64,000 bases of DNA, from the NCBI RefSeq assembly GCF_000315015.1, contig NZ_BAEP01000018.1, positions 18,524 through 82,523 of the forward strand, written 5' to 3'. The position numbers were made by a program, and so were the translations under genes. The number at the start of each line of letters is the position of its first letter. Position 1 is the stretch's first letter. Source of the DNA: Paraglaciecola mesophila KMM 241. Its GTDB lineage: Bacteria > Pseudomonadota > Gammaproteobacteria > Enterobacterales > Alteromonadaceae. Below, piece after piece: positions 45,986-55,419 of the stretch. The notes below the pieces were generated by a model. It searched no databases. It saw only the letters and a list, made by a program, of their open reading frames with translations, and was not told the origin of the DNA.

Positions 45986-47215
45986 ATGAGCAAAGTTTCG
46001 CTTCAAAAAGACAAGATTAAAATTTTACTTCTCGAAGGTTTACACCAGAGCAGCTTGGATACACTGAAAGCAAATGGTTATGAGAATATTGAGTACTTGA
46101 AAACGTCGTTACCTGAAGACGAATTAATTGAAAAAATTAAAGATGTACATTTCATCGGTATTCGCTCACGTACTCAGCTAACCGAAGCAGTTATCGCAGC
46201 GGCGAACAAATTGGTTGCGGTTGGGTGTTTCTGTATTGGTACTAACCAAGTTGATCTGAAAGCTACCCAGAAGCGCGGTATTCCGGTTTTTAACGCGCCA
46301 TTCTCGAATACGCGTTCAGTGGCTGAGTTGGTACTAGGTCAACTGATTTTATTATTACGCGGTGTGCCTGAGCGCAACGCAAAAGCCCATCGCGGCGAGT
46401 GGGACAAGAGCGCAAATGGCTCGTTTGAAGCCCGTGGCAAAACGTTAGGCATAATTGGCTACGGCCACATTGGTACCCAGCTGAGCATTTTGGCTGAGCA
46501 TTTGGGTATGCGCGTTCAGTTTTTCGATATTGAAGATAAGCTTGTATTGGGTAACTCGACGCAAGTCAAATCGATGAAAGAATTGATGAGCACCTCTGAT
46601 GTAGTGAGCTTGCATGTACCTGAAACCGCACAGACTCAAAACATGATTGGCGCGACCGAGTTATCGTGGATGAAGCAAGGCGCTATTCTTATCAACGCGG
46701 CACGAGGCACTGTGATTGATATCGCTGCGTTGGTTGACGTACTTGAAGCGGGTAAGCTAAGTGGCGCGGCCATTGACGTATTCCCTGTTGAGCCTAAGTC
46801 AAACAAAGAAGAGTTCGAGTCTCCCCTGCGTAAATTCGACAATGTGATTTTAACCCCGCATGTGGGTGGCAGTACTCAAGAAGCGCAGCAGAATATTGGT
46901 ATCGAAGTGGCAGGTAAGCTCGCTAAATACAGCGACAACGGCTCGACCTTGTCGGCGGTTAACTTCCCTGAAGTATCCTTGCCTTCTCACGCGGACCGTT
47001 CACGTTTGTTGCATATTCATAAAAATGCGCCGGGTGTGTTAACCCAGATTAACCAAGCGTTCGCAGAAAAGAATATCAACATCGCGGCTCAGTATCTGCA
47101 GACCGATGACATCATTGGTTACGTGGTGATTGATGTTGAAACTGACGATGCAGATGAAGCGTTAGAACAGCTTAACTTGATTGATGGCACGATTAAGTCA
47201 CGTATTTTGTTGTAG
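45986..47215 (+). CDS. serA: D-3-phosphoglycerate dehydrogenase
   Basis: This 409-residue cytosolic enzyme catalyses the first step of serine synthesis. It has a substrate domain (SRTQLTEAVIAAANKLVAVG), an NAD-binding domain with GIIGYGHIGTQLSILAEHLG, and the catalytic ILINAARGTVID and NVILTPHVGGSTQEAQQNIG. A C-terminal ACT domain (GVLTQINQAFAEKNINIAAQ) should give feedback inhibition by serine. The chosen ATG gives one residue fewer than E. coli SerA (410). The frame is open 18 codons further up without conservation. A strong terminator follows, so it ends its transcription unit. Confidence 0.97.
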   Translation: MSKVSLQKDKIKILLLEGLHQSSLDTLKANGYENIEYLKTSLPEDELIEKIKDVHFIGIRSRTQLTEAVIAAANKLVAVGCFCIGTNQVDLKATQKRGIPVFNAPFSNTRSVAELVLGQLILLLRGVPERNAKAHRGEWDKSANGSFEARGKTLGIIGYGHIGTQLSILAEHLGMRVQFFDIEDKLVLGNSTQVKSMKELMSTSDVVSLHVPETAQTQNMIGATELSWMKQGAILINAARGTVIDIAALVDVLEAGKLSGAAIDVFPVEPKSNKEEFESPLRKFDNVILTPHVGGSTQEAQQNIGIEVAGKLAKYSDNGSTLSAVNFPEVSLPSHADRSRLLHIHKNAPGVLTQINQAFAEKNINIAAQYLQTDDIIGYVVIDVETDDADEALEQLNLIDGTIKSRILL

Positions 47216-47267
47216 TGGCTAAACAGACTAGTTATATAGACTAGCGGTTTAAAGCTAAACAAAGATC

Positions 47268-47300
47268 AAGCGCTACGGGGCAATCTGTAGCGCTTTTTTT
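47268..47300 (+). terminator. Rho-independent terminator after serA
   Basis: AAGCGCTAC / GTAGCGCTT form a 9-bp stem with a 10-base loop and continue into a T run, 53 bases after the stop. Confidence 0.9.
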
Positions 47301-47321
47301 ATATCCTATGTAAGCGCAAGC

Positions 47322-48080
47322 TTACTGATAACTTTGTCTAAACTCCGAAGGTTTTGTTTCAAATAGTTGGTAAAACTTACGGCTAAAATAACTGGCATCT
47401 TGAAAGCCTACTTCTGCGGCAATCACGTTTATGGGTAGGGTGGTTTCCACTAATAAGCGCCTCGCATTCTCTAATCTGACTTGAATAATGTAGTGCCGTG
47501 GGGTGAGCCCTAAGTACTTTTTGAATCGTCTCTCAAGGGCGCTTATCGACAGATGCGATAAAGATGCTAGCTCTTGCATAGACAAGTTTTGCATATAGTG
47601 CTGGCGAATATGGCTCATAGGGGTTTTGAGAGCGTCCATGCTGTTCAGCGCCACTGAGGTTTTTTCTAAATGGCGTGACGTCCCATACGAGCCGATGATG
47701 GTGCCTTTAGCGTCATAAAGTGGGCGTTTTGATGTGGTGAACCAGCACACCTCACCGGATTCAAGCACATTCATTTCTAGGCGTTCCGTTACTGTTTCTC
47801 CTTTTACCACCCGCTGGTCATCATTTAAAAACTGTTTGGCAATATGCCTTGGGGCAAAATCGGCATCGGTTTGACCAAGTGCTTGTTCAAGTGTGTGAAT
47901 ACCCACGTGCTCTAAAAAGCATTGGTTGGCGTGTATTAATCGACTATGGGTATCTTTTATCCAAAACAGAATGTCCGGTAGCAGATCAAACATAGATAAC
48001 AGCTGACTAATATTGCAGCGCTGAATAAATTGCGCGCTTTGTTCACTGCTTATGTGGTGTGTCGTCATGGTGAATGGCAT
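47322..48080 (-). CDS. PAS-domain AraC-family regulator
   Basis: This 252-residue regulator has a PAS domain at about 25-135 (LLPDILFWIKDTHSRLIHAN, VCWFTTSKRPLYDAKGTIIG). An AraC helix-turn-helix pair follows at about 150-250 (SMQELASLSHLSISALERRF, PINVIAAEVGFQDASYFSRK). This pairing is found in regulators of sugar-dehydrogenase loci. The ATG at 48080 lacks a clear ribosome site, and ATG 48068 is an alternative. It is divergent from the dehydrogenase/GMC/TIM-barrel genes across about 375 bases and is likely their regulator. Confidence 0.88.
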   Translation of the reverse strand: MPFTMTTHHISSEQSAQFIQRCNISQLLSMFDLLPDILFWIKDTHSRLIHANQCFLEHVGIHTLEQALGQTDADFAPRHIAKQFLNDDQRVVKGETVTERLEMNVLESGEVCWFTTSKRPLYDAKGTIIGSYGTSRHLEKTSVALNSMDALKTPMSHIRQHYMQNLSMQELASLSHLSISALERRFKKYLGLTPRHYIIQVRLENARRLLVETTLPINVIAAEVGFQDASYFSRKFYQLFETKPSEFRQSYQ

Positions 48081-48456
48081 GCTCGTGTCGAATATTCTAG
48101 AAGCCTTAATATAGGTAGTTAAACGTACACTGTATAGTCATAAAGTCTATCGGTTACTAACGTTATAGCTATTTAAACTCTGAACGTCTCTTTTAAAACG
48201 CTGATTTTATCCTAGTTTCATCCGATTTTACTTTATCTACATTTCACTTATAGCCCTTACAATATTTAACAATTAATTAACTTTATTTCTCTTTGGCTGA
48301 GCTTATCTAATATTGGTTTGAACTAATACGTAGAATTAATCACTTAGCTAAGAGAAAGGCTTGGGTTAACGGGCAATAGTCCCTTTAATTAACAGATTCT
48401 GGTGTTAAACAAGTTCACAGCGGCTGAATACAATTTTGAAGGTAAAGGCGATTCCT
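48081..48456. other. Divergent intergenic region (376 bases)
   Basis: This AT-rich spacer lies between the PAS-AraC regulator and the sugar-oxidation genes. I see no gene, terminator or clear palindrome. Promoters for both directions must lie here. Confidence 0.4.
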
Positions 48457-49125
48457 ATGGAAAAATTATCAACACGCGTTATGGATGAGACGTCACAAGA
48501 TGCCAATCAGTTAGACGATAAAGGCACTCGCATTGAAAGCCCAAAGAAGCGCTCGTTTCTTTTGGGATTAGGTGCACTAATCGGGGCTGCAGGCGCTGAA
48601 AAACTACTTGGCGGCAATGCAATGAGCGTCGCCATGGCTTATCAAAGTAATAACCAAAGCTGGCAGTCGTCTGGGCGCTTGTTTACCCAGAAACAGCTGC
48701 AGCAGTTACGGGATATCTGCCAATTGGTGATCCCTAAAACGGGTACTGCTGGTGCGGGAGACGTTGATACTCATGGTTTTATTGATAACCAATTAGTGCG
48801 TTGTCACGCAAATTGGCAACAGGTTCAAGTGGTTGAACTGCTAAAACGGATAGAGTCTGCTGCAATAAAGCGATTTGGCACTGCCTTTAGTGATTCAAGT
48901 GAATCTGAACAACTCTCCTTATTAACCTCAATCGAGGAAGCTGAAAACGAGTTCGGTCAAGATGATGCGGAACACTTTGCATTTTTAAAGCAGATGATTG
49001 TATTTGGCTACTTCACCTCTGAGGTAGGCGCTACTCATGAGTTAGCTTACCTACCTGTACCTGGCGGGTTTACAGGTTCGATACCTTACTCTTCAGTAGG
49101 CAAATTGTGGTCAGGTGGCATGTGA
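48457..49125 (+). CDS. Gluconate 2-dehydrogenase subunit 3-like protein
   Basis: This 222-residue small subunit accompanies GMC-type flavoprotein dehydrogenases (PF13618). A hydrophobic segment after a basic pair (KKRSFLLGLGALIGAAGAEK, about 31-50) resembles a Tat signal, but with KR instead of RR. The conserved part follows: LFTQKQLQQLRDICQLVIPK, FGYFTSEVGATHELAYLPVP. In related enzymes this subunit escorts the FAD subunit to the periplasm. The ATG at 48457 has AAAGG at suitable distance, and an in-frame TTG at 48436 is less likely. The GMC gene follows 80 bases later. Confidence 0.85.
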   Translation: MEKLSTRVMDETSQDANQLDDKGTRIESPKKRSFLLGLGALIGAAGAEKLLGGNAMSVAMAYQSNNQSWQSSGRLFTQKQLQQLRDICQLVIPKTGTAGAGDVDTHGFIDNQLVRCHANWQQVQVVELLKRIESAAIKRFGTAFSDSSESEQLSLLTSIEEAENEFGQDDAEHFAFLKQMIVFGYFTSEVGATHELAYLPVPGGFTGSIPYSSVGKLWSGGM

Positions 49126-49205
49126 TTGGGATGTTCGCTATAAGCCACCCAAACGCCACGAGCATTTATAGAGCCACAGTAACGCATTGAAAATAGGATA
49201 AAGTA

Positions 49206-50933
49206 ATGAGTGAGCAAGTTTACGTGAAAGACACAGATGAGATCTACGACGCCATCGTTATAGGCTCAGGTTTGTCGGGGGGCTGGGCGGCAAAAGAGTT
49301 TTGCGAGCGAGGCTTGAAAACGCTGATGATTGAGCGCGGCCGTGTGGTAGAACACAGAAAGGATTATATCGGTGAAGGCGTGCCTCAGTGGGACAAGCCA
49401 ATGCGTGGCAAAGTCGACAATATTTTACTTGAACAGCGCTACCGTATTCAAAAGCAGTGCTATGCCTTTAACGATGCGACTAAACACTTTTTTGGAAACG
49501 ACCGTGACTTACCTTACACCACCAAAGGTGACACAAGGTTTACGTGGATCAGGGCGAATCAGTTGGGGGGGAAATCCTTGTTGTGGCATCGCATGTCTTA
49601 TCGTTTAAGTGATCATGATTTTGCCGCCAATAGTTTAGATGGCCATGGTAATGATTGGCCCATTCGCTATGCTGATCTTGAAAAGTGGTACAGCCACGTA
49701 GAGCGCCACGCAGGTATAAGTGGCGCTAAAGAGGGACTAGAGCAGTTGCCCGATAGCGAATTTCTACCACCTTTTGAGATGACCAAGCCGGAGCGAGACA
49801 TAAAAGCGGCGATAGAAAAAGCCTTTCCTGATCGCAAGATGATCATGGGGCGTATGGCACATTTAACGCAACCCACCCAGCTGCATATTGATCAGGGGCG
49901 GGTGCAGTGCCAAGCGCGTAATGAATGTCAAAAGGGCTGCTCATTTGGCGCGTACTTCTCCACGCAAAGCTCCACATTACCCGCCGCTGCTGCAACCGGA
50001 AACCTACATATTGCGCCTAACAGCGTGGTGCATAGCTTGATTTATGACGAGCAAAGCAAACAAGTGAAAGGCGTGCGCGTGATTGATAATGACACCCTCG
50101 CTGAACGGGAATATTACGCAAGGGTCGTATTCTTGTGCGCATCAACGCTGGGTAGCACGCAGATTATGCTCAACTCTACTTCTCGTACTTTCCCTGATGG
50201 CATTGCTAATAGTTCTGGCGTGCTGGGCCATTATTTAATGGATCATAACTACAATGCAGGTGCATCAGGCGATGTGCCAGGCTATGAAGAGGAATATTAC
50301 AAAGGGCGCAGGCCTGGAGGTGTTCTTATTCCTAATTTTCAATATGAACCAAAGCGCGCCAAAAAGAATTACTTACGCGGCTATGCTTTGGTCGGCGATG
50401 CCTATCGGGAAGGTTGGCAGCAGCACGCCTCAACCAAAGGATTCGGTGCAGACTTTAAGCACAAGATGACGCAAGCAGGTAAATGGAGATTTGGTTTACA
50501 CGCACAAGGGGAAATGCTGCCGCGGTATGAAAACACCGTGAAGCTGCATAGTTCGTTAAAAGACAAGTGGGGTATTCCTCAGTTAGAAATAAATTGTCGC
50601 TGGTCTGATAATGAATTAGACATGATGAAAGACGCCGCTAAGACCGCCGAAGAAATGCTGCAGGTAGCTGGTGTTGAAAATATCTACAGTTATGTAAATC
50701 AAGGCCCGCCCGGACTTGCTATACATGAGTTAGGTACGGCCAGAATGGGACGCGATCCCAAAGATTCAGTATTAAATCAATTCAATCAAACCCACGATAT
50801 AAACAATCTATTTGTTACCGATGGGGCGAGCTTTAGCAGCTCAGCAGTGCAAAATCCGTCGTTAACGTTTATGGCGCTCACGGCAAGAGCCGTGGATTAC
50901 GCAGTTACGGAAATGCAGCAAGGGCGCATTTAG
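49206..50933 (+). CDS. GMC-family FAD oxidoreductase (sugar dehydrogenase large subunit)
   Basis: This 575-residue flavoprotein has the FAD-binding motif YDAIVIGSGLSGGWAAKEFC at the N-terminus and RANQLGGKSLLWHRMSYRLS. The cysteine-rich RVQCQARNECQKGCSFGAY is seen in gluconate 2-dehydrogenase-like members. The C-terminal catalytic part has HELGTARMGRDPKDS and VQNPSLTFMALTARA. It has no own signal peptide, so export would be through the Tat-like small subunit encoded before it. Known relatives oxidise gluconate or the C3 hydroxyl of glycosides. The TIM-barrel partner favours the second, though that is inference. AGGATAA precedes the ATG. Confidence 0.9.
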   Translation: MSEQVYVKDTDEIYDAIVIGSGLSGGWAAKEFCERGLKTLMIERGRVVEHRKDYIGEGVPQWDKPMRGKVDNILLEQRYRIQKQCYAFNDATKHFFGNDRDLPYTTKGDTRFTWIRANQLGGKSLLWHRMSYRLSDHDFAANSLDGHGNDWPIRYADLEKWYSHVERHAGISGAKEGLEQLPDSEFLPPFEMTKPERDIKAAIEKAFPDRKMIMGRMAHLTQPTQLHIDQGRVQCQARNECQKGCSFGAYFSTQSSTLPAAAATGNLHIAPNSVVHSLIYDEQSKQVKGVRVIDNDTLAEREYYARVVFLCASTLGSTQIMLNSTSRTFPDGIANSSGVLGHYLMDHNYNAGASGDVPGYEEEYYKGRRPGGVLIPNFQYEPKRAKKNYLRGYALVGDAYREGWQQHASTKGFGADFKHKMTQAGKWRFGLHAQGEMLPRYENTVKLHSSLKDKWGIPQLEINCRWSDNELDMMKDAAKTAEEMLQVAGVENIYSYVNQGPPGLAIHELGTARMGRDPKDSVLNQFNQTHDINNLFVTDGASFSSSAVQNPSLTFMALTARAVDYAVTEMQQGRI

Positions 50934-50986
50934 TTTTTTGCAACGTAAAAAATCATGCAGAATGCAAAATATAGAAGGGAATAGAA

Positions 50987-51880
50987 ATGACATTAGCAAA
51001 TTTCACATCACGAGTCGCCATGATAATGAGTGCCATCGTTATCACCATAATGCTAAGTGGTTGTGAGCAAAATGAAAATCAGAAAAGCGCCAAGAAAGTT
51101 TCAGACATCGAACCTCAAGTGAGTGTGCAGTTATGGTCGGTAAAAGATGAAGTGAAGCGTGATTTCGAAGGAACCCTCACCATATTGGCTGACATGGGGT
51201 TTGATGGAGTGGAATTCGCCGGAGAATTCGGTGAATATTCGGACAACCCTGAGGCGCTCAAGGTATTTCTTGATGGACTGGGGCTTAACGTCAGCGGCGC
51301 GCATATTCCGTTTGAAAAACTAAATGAACAGCAATTTGCTGACACAGTGGCGTTTTATCAAGCTATTGGCTGCGATAGCTTGATTGTACCTTATGATGCG
51401 CGTGCATTTGACCCGCAGCATGTTAAAGAGGTAGTTGCCGATTTGAATCGGTTATCTGAAAAGCTAGCCCCACAAGGGATGAAGATTGGTTATCACAATC
51501 ACGAAAAAGAGTTTGATGACTATGAGCAAAGTACCTACTGGGATTACATTGCGCAAAACACACATGAAAACATCATTTTGCAGCAAGATGTGGGCTGGAC
51601 GACCTATGCGGGCAAAGATCCCATTGAATATGTTAAGCGTTACCCTGGCCGCACTTTTACAACTCATTACAAGGTCAAACTACCCGATGATGCAGAGGGT
51701 AAGCTGCCGTTAATTGGTCAAGACACCATAGATTGGCCGAACCTAATTGAAGCCAATATGACAGTCGGCGGAACACGCTGGTTAGTGGTTGAACAAGAAG
51801 AGTACCCTAACGATTTAAAACCGTTAGAAGCGGTTAAAATATCGAAACAGGGCTTAGCGGAGTTTCTTGACGCGCGCTAG
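50987..51880 (+). CDS. Sugar phosphate isomerase/epimerase-like TIM-barrel lipoprotein
   Basis: This 297-residue lipoprotein has the lipobox MLSGCEQN, with the acylated Cys at about residue 25. A xylose-isomerase-like TIM barrel (AP_endonuc_2 type) follows: VSVQLWSVKDEVKRDFEGTL, GFDGVEFAGEFGEY, KIGYHNHEKEFDDYEQSTY, LQQDVGWTTYAGKDPIEYVK and RWLVVEQEEYPNDLKPLEAV. The His and Glu/Asp residues of the metal site are in these segments. GGGAA precedes the ATG. It is the third gene of the sugar-oxidation set and probably acts in the periplasm on the keto-sugar made by the GMC enzyme. Confidence 0.87.
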   Translation: MTLANFTSRVAMIMSAIVITIMLSGCEQNENQKSAKKVSDIEPQVSVQLWSVKDEVKRDFEGTLTILADMGFDGVEFAGEFGEYSDNPEALKVFLDGLGLNVSGAHIPFEKLNEQQFADTVAFYQAIGCDSLIVPYDARAFDPQHVKEVVADLNRLSEKLAPQGMKIGYHNHEKEFDDYEQSTYWDYIAQNTHENIILQQDVGWTTYAGKDPIEYVKRYPGRTFTTHYKVKLPDDAEGKLPLIGQDTIDWPNLIEANMTVGGTRWLVVEQEEYPNDLKPLEAVKISKQGLAEFLDAR

Positions 51881-51956
51881 CGTTGAATGGGCCTCGCATC
51901 TCCAGTAGCCCCGCTTGCGACATGCACCCAGGGCTCACTTTTATAACCGCTTTCAG

Positions 51957-52538
51957 CTATAAGTTAGGGGCAATAGAATCCATAACGGCTTGCAAACCGG
52001 GCTTGTTGTCGATAATTTCCTGTTGAGTCAATCCCACCATTTCATAGGGTAATATCAACCATTTATCTGAGGTATTAATATAATAGTTAGGCACCCTGTC
52101 AGTACGATTGTTGGCGGGCTTAAACCAAGGCACCGCGACTTTGAAATCTTTGGGCATATTGCGCTTAGCTCGCGATGATAATTGGTCAAGCACCGCCTTA
52201 ATACTCAAGCCTGAGCTGTATACGTCATCAACAATCAGCAATTTATCATCGTGATTGAGGTTCTCTAACAGATACTGCAGGCCATGCACTTTAATGCCTT
52301 GTTCACTATCAATCATCTTTTGATAACCAGGTTGCCCCTGATAGGAGGTACGAATTGAAATATGATCAGTCTCAACGCCTAAATACTGCAGGCATTCCTG
52401 CACATAGATGCCTACAGTGCTGCCGCCACGCCAAATACCCACCACAAAGTCGGGACGATAGCCGCTATTGAATATTTCTACCCCTAATCTAAATGAGTCT
52501 TGGATCAGGGCATCTTCGCTAATAAATGTTTTTTCCAT
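51957..52538 (-). CDS. Phosphoribosyltransferase (COG2236/Hpt1-like), paralog 1
   Basis: This 193-residue PRTase-fold protein has the PRPP-binding motif LLIVDDVYSSGLSIKAVLDQ (about 98-117). The N-terminal substrate loop is YRPDFVVGIWRGGSTVGIYV. A family-specific C-terminus follows: VPWFKPANNRTDRVPNYYIN and KWLILPYEMVGLTQQEI. Relatives handle hypoxanthine or xanthine, or are regulators. The base specificity here is open. AAGG lies ten bases before the ATG. A close paralog is encoded divergently 147 bases away, about half identical by eye. Confidence 0.88.
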   Translation of the reverse strand: MEKTFISEDALIQDSFRLGVEIFNSGYRPDFVVGIWRGGSTVGIYVQECLQYLGVETDHISIRTSYQGQPGYQKMIDSEQGIKVHGLQYLLENLNHDDKLLIVDDVYSSGLSIKAVLDQLSSRAKRNMPKDFKVAVPWFKPANNRTDRVPNYYINTSDKWLILPYEMVGLTQQEIIDNKPGLQAVMDSIAPNL

Positions 52539-52685
52539 ACCTTTGTCCTTAACGTCGCGGCTATTACCACGCCAGTTGATCTGTGTTACCGACTGCCAAA
52601 AGTCAATAAACTACTCAACGCTCTATAAAGATCGCGTACAATAAGCGTTCAATCACTTATTTACCAAGTTTGTGTTAAGCCTATT

Positions 52686-53252
52686 ATGTCTGAAAAAACT
52701 TACCTCAGCGCGCAAGATCTGCTAATAGACTCCTTTAGCCTCGGAGCCAAAGTATTTAACGATGGTTTCAAACCCAATTATATCATCGCTATCTGGCGCG
52801 GTGGCACTCCTATTGGCGTAGCGGTGCAAGAGATTCTGCAATACCAAGGTATTGAGAGCGATCACATTGCGATACGCACATCTTCCTATAGCGGTATCGA
52901 TGGTCGGGCTAAAGAGGTGCGCGTTCATGGGATGAACTATCTCATTAAAAACATTAGAGCAGAAGATCGATTGCTTATTGTTGATGACGTTTTCGATACG
53001 GGGTTGACTATTCAAGCGGTTATCAATCACCTCAAAGAAAAAACACGTCTCAACGCCCCTAGTGAAATTCGCGTCGCTGTGCCTTACTTCAAACCTACCC
53101 GTAACAAAACCGATATGGTTCCCGACTACTATCTGCACGCCACTGAGAGCTGGTTAAAATACCCGCACTCATTAGAAGGCCTAACAGAAGAAGAAATTGC
53201 CAAACACCGACCTGAGCTTTACGAAATTATAAAAGGTGCCAAAAAACCATAA
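52686..53252 (+). CDS. Phosphoribosyltransferase (COG2236/Hpt1-like), paralog 2
   Basis: This 188-residue paralog of the divergent gene has the PRPP motif LLIVDDVFDTGLTIQAVINH, the loop FKPNYIIAIWRGGTPIGVAV, and the same C-terminal layout (VPYFKPTRNKTDMVPDYYLH, WLKYPHSLEGLTEEEI). The DxGxT core is DTGLT here and SSGLS in paralog 1, so the two PRPP loops differ. This copy is nearer to the general PRTase consensus. Ribosome-site sequence before the ATG is weak. The two genes share one 147-base promoter interval. Confidence 0.88.
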   Translation: MSEKTYLSAQDLLIDSFSLGAKVFNDGFKPNYIIAIWRGGTPIGVAVQEILQYQGIESDHIAIRTSSYSGIDGRAKEVRVHGMNYLIKNIRAEDRLLIVDDVFDTGLTIQAVINHLKEKTRLNAPSEIRVAVPYFKPTRNKTDMVPDYYLHATESWLKYPHSLEGLTEEEIAKHRPELYEIIKGAKKP

Positions 53253-53373
53253 AACATAGCTATCGCCGATGGCCTAAATCACGGCTATTACCTATGGGCT
53301 CCATCAACGAAAGCTCGCTGGTTGCCATCGGTACAATAAAACGTACATTTAATACTCATTACCAATGGACCTC

Positions 53374-54066
53374 TTAACGGGTTAAATCATCTAAGGTTTG
53401 CTTGAGCTGTTGCAGTTCATCACGTAACTCAGTCACGGTATCTTCAAGGGCGCTGATGCGTGCTTCTTGAGAAGTATTGTTGGTCGCGACCGTGGTGTTC
53501 GTGGTGCTAGGTTGACTGCTTTTACTCGCTGTTGCAGGTTCGTGGCTAATGGCTTCATTGGTGTCCTTGTAAAATTGCTGAGCGTAGCGTGATTCCCGTT
53601 TACCTGGCTCTCGTTCTAAGCGCACGACTAGCTGCTCGCCGTTTACATCCATTAATTCATTTAGGGCTTTTTCGACTTCATCCACATGAGTAAAACCAGC
53701 CATACGCTGCGCACGGGTGCGAAGCTCTCCGGGTGTTTGCGGGCCGCGTAATAGCATTACGCAAATGATGGCCAATTGCTGTGGTGTGAGCTGTAAATCG
53801 CTAAATTCAGTATTACAAAAACGATGTTTATAGCGTGTGGCGCGACTGCCGCTTTGCTCAAATATCATATTTTTTGCGCGCAGCTCATCAAGGGTATTTT
53901 GCACTTCAAGCTCGGTGAGCTCCATTACTGGCTCACGGTTACTTTTTTGATTACAGGCGGTGGTGATACTGTTCAATGAAAGTGGGTATTGCTCAGGTGT
54001 GGTGACTTCTTTTTCAAGTAGTACACCGATTACGCGCGCTTGCAGCTGGGTTAAGGTAACTAACAA
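53374..54066 (-). CDS. yceH: YceH (DUF480) protein
   Basis: This 230-residue protein has two winged-helix units. [20 protein letters not shown] and [20 protein letters not shown] form the first. [33 protein letters not shown] and [19 protein letters not shown] form the second. The C-terminus adds a Ser/Thr-rich linker and a coiled coil ([20 protein letters not shown]). The family is conserved in gammaproteobacteria, with no firm function. DNA binding is suggested by the fold. The start is a TTG: it has AAGGAG five bases upstream and matches the family N-terminus. Confidence 0.93.
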   Translation of the reverse strand: MLVTLTQLQARVIGVLLEKEVTTPEQYPLSLNSITTACNQKSNREPVMELTELEVQNTLDELRAKNMIFEQSGSRATRYKHRFCNTEFSDLQLTPQQLAIICVMLLRGPQTPGELRTRAQRMAGFTHVDEVEKALNELMDVNGEQLVVRLEREPGKRESRYAQQFYKDTNEAISHEPATASKSSQPSTTNTTVATNNTSQEARISALEDTVTELRDELQQLKQTLDDLTR

Positions 54067-54132
54067 GATAACTCCTTAGGAAATAAATATGCCTTGCAGC
54101 GAAGGAAAACCGACGAGACAATAAGGTAAATA

Positions 54133-55089
54133 ATGCTCTGGTCCGAATATTGGGCTGCAGCTAAGTATATGAATGAGAGCCATCTTTTGTCGACACCTTT
54201 AGTTTTTCATCCCATTTACAGTCAGCTAGATTTACCCTTTAAACACCGATTTCCGATTGAAAAGTATCAAGCAATTTACGATAAGCTTATCAGCTTAGGC
54301 GTTCCCAAAGCGCAGTTTCATCAACCGGATGCGCTCACACCAAGTCACTTAAAACGCGTTTACAGTCCCGATTATGTCAATGGCCTTACCCAAGGTGTGC
54401 TTGACCCTAAAGCCATGCGTAGGATCGGCTTTCCTTGGTCAGAGCAACTGATTCAGCGCTCTTTAACGGCTGTTGCAGGCACAGTGATGACCTCGTCACT
54501 CGCACTTGAACATGGTAAAGCCTTGAATTTAACAGGGGGTTATCATCATGCGTTCGCAAATTTTGGTTCAGGCTTTTGCTTGTTCAATGATTTGTATTTA
54601 GCCGCTTTGAATATGTTGCAAACGCCCACAATAAGAAAAGTACTGATCTTTGACTGTGATGTTCATCAAGGGGATGGAACGGCCAAGCTCGCTTCCAATA
54701 ATAAGCGTGTTTTCACGGTATCCATTCACGGAGAAAAGAACTTTCCCCACCGTAAGCAGGTTTCTGACTTGGACTTTCCTTTAGCGAAGGGAGCCACAGA
54801 TGATGAATATTTAACTGTGGTTGAAGGCGCCTTGCATCAAGTATTTAGCACGTTTCAGCCTGATGCAGTGATATACGATGCTGGTGTGGATATTCACATT
54901 AACGATGATTTGGGGCATTTGCATATTTCGACTCCCGGTGTGTACGCCCGCGATTGCATGGTGTTTGAAGCGTGTGAGAAATACGGTGTACCCGTAGCCG
55001 CGGTGATAGGGGGCGGATATCAGCGAGATATAGACGCCTTAGTGGATGTGCATTTACAACTATATAGGGCTGCGGGTGTTGTTTCATAG
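54133..55089 (+). CDS. Histone deacetylase-family hydrolase
   Basis: This 318-residue zinc deacetylase of the arginase/HDAC fold has GGYHHAFANFGSGFCLFNDL (the His pair of the active site), LIFDCDVHQGDGTAKLASNN (Asp and His zinc ligands) and IYDAGVDIHINDDLGHLHIS. Bacterial members deacetylate acetylpolyamines, acetoin-like compounds or acyl-lysines. No neighbour indicates which applies here. The ATG at 54133 has AAGGTAAATA before it, and a second ATG at 54169 is possible. Confidence 0.92.
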   Translation: MLWSEYWAAAKYMNESHLLSTPLVFHPIYSQLDLPFKHRFPIEKYQAIYDKLISLGVPKAQFHQPDALTPSHLKRVYSPDYVNGLTQGVLDPKAMRRIGFPWSEQLIQRSLTAVAGTVMTSSLALEHGKALNLTGGYHHAFANFGSGFCLFNDLYLAALNMLQTPTIRKVLIFDCDVHQGDGTAKLASNNKRVFTVSIHGEKNFPHRKQVSDLDFPLAKGATDDEYLTVVEGALHQVFSTFQPDAVIYDAGVDIHINDDLGHLHISTPGVYARDCMVFEACEKYGVPVAAVIGGGYQRDIDALVDVHLQLYRAAGVVS

Positions 55090-55239
55090 GGAGTAATTTG
55101 AGTCGCCCAAGAATTTTATTTTTGTCATGTCATTGTTTTGGTAGCTTATACCCATCCATAAAAATAACGCCTGAGTTAACTGCATCATTACATCGACACA
55201 AGCATACATAGACAATACTGTAACTTGGGGCGTGCTTAA

Positions 55240-55419
55240 TTAACGAGTTTCGTTTTTTTCAAGCGTTTCGATTTCGCTCCACAGAGCTTCAGCTTCTGCG
55301 GTCAACATTGAATAGCTGCGTATATCACCTTTGCGCTGGGCTAACATGGCTTGTTCGAGTTTCTGGTCGTATTGTTTTTTCATTTTCTTTAACGGTGACG
55401 ATTTTAAAAAGCCAAACAT
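55240..55419 (-). CDS. DUF6435 small protein (59 residues)
   Basis: This short gene begins MFGFLKSSPLKKMKKQYDQK and ends with EAEALWSEIETLEKNETR. The segment KLEQAMLAQRKGDIRSYSML, followed by TAEAEAL, is the DUF6435 pattern, a single-helical-hairpin family of Gammaproteobacteria that starts with MFGFF/L. The protein is cytoplasmic, strongly helical and of unknown function. AGGAAA is about nine bases before the ATG. It stands alone between a histone deacetylase-like gene and a cyclophilin gene. Confidence 0.82.
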   Translation of the reverse strand: MFGFLKSSPLKKMKKQYDQKLEQAMLAQRKGDIRSYSMLTAEAEALWSEIETLEKNETR

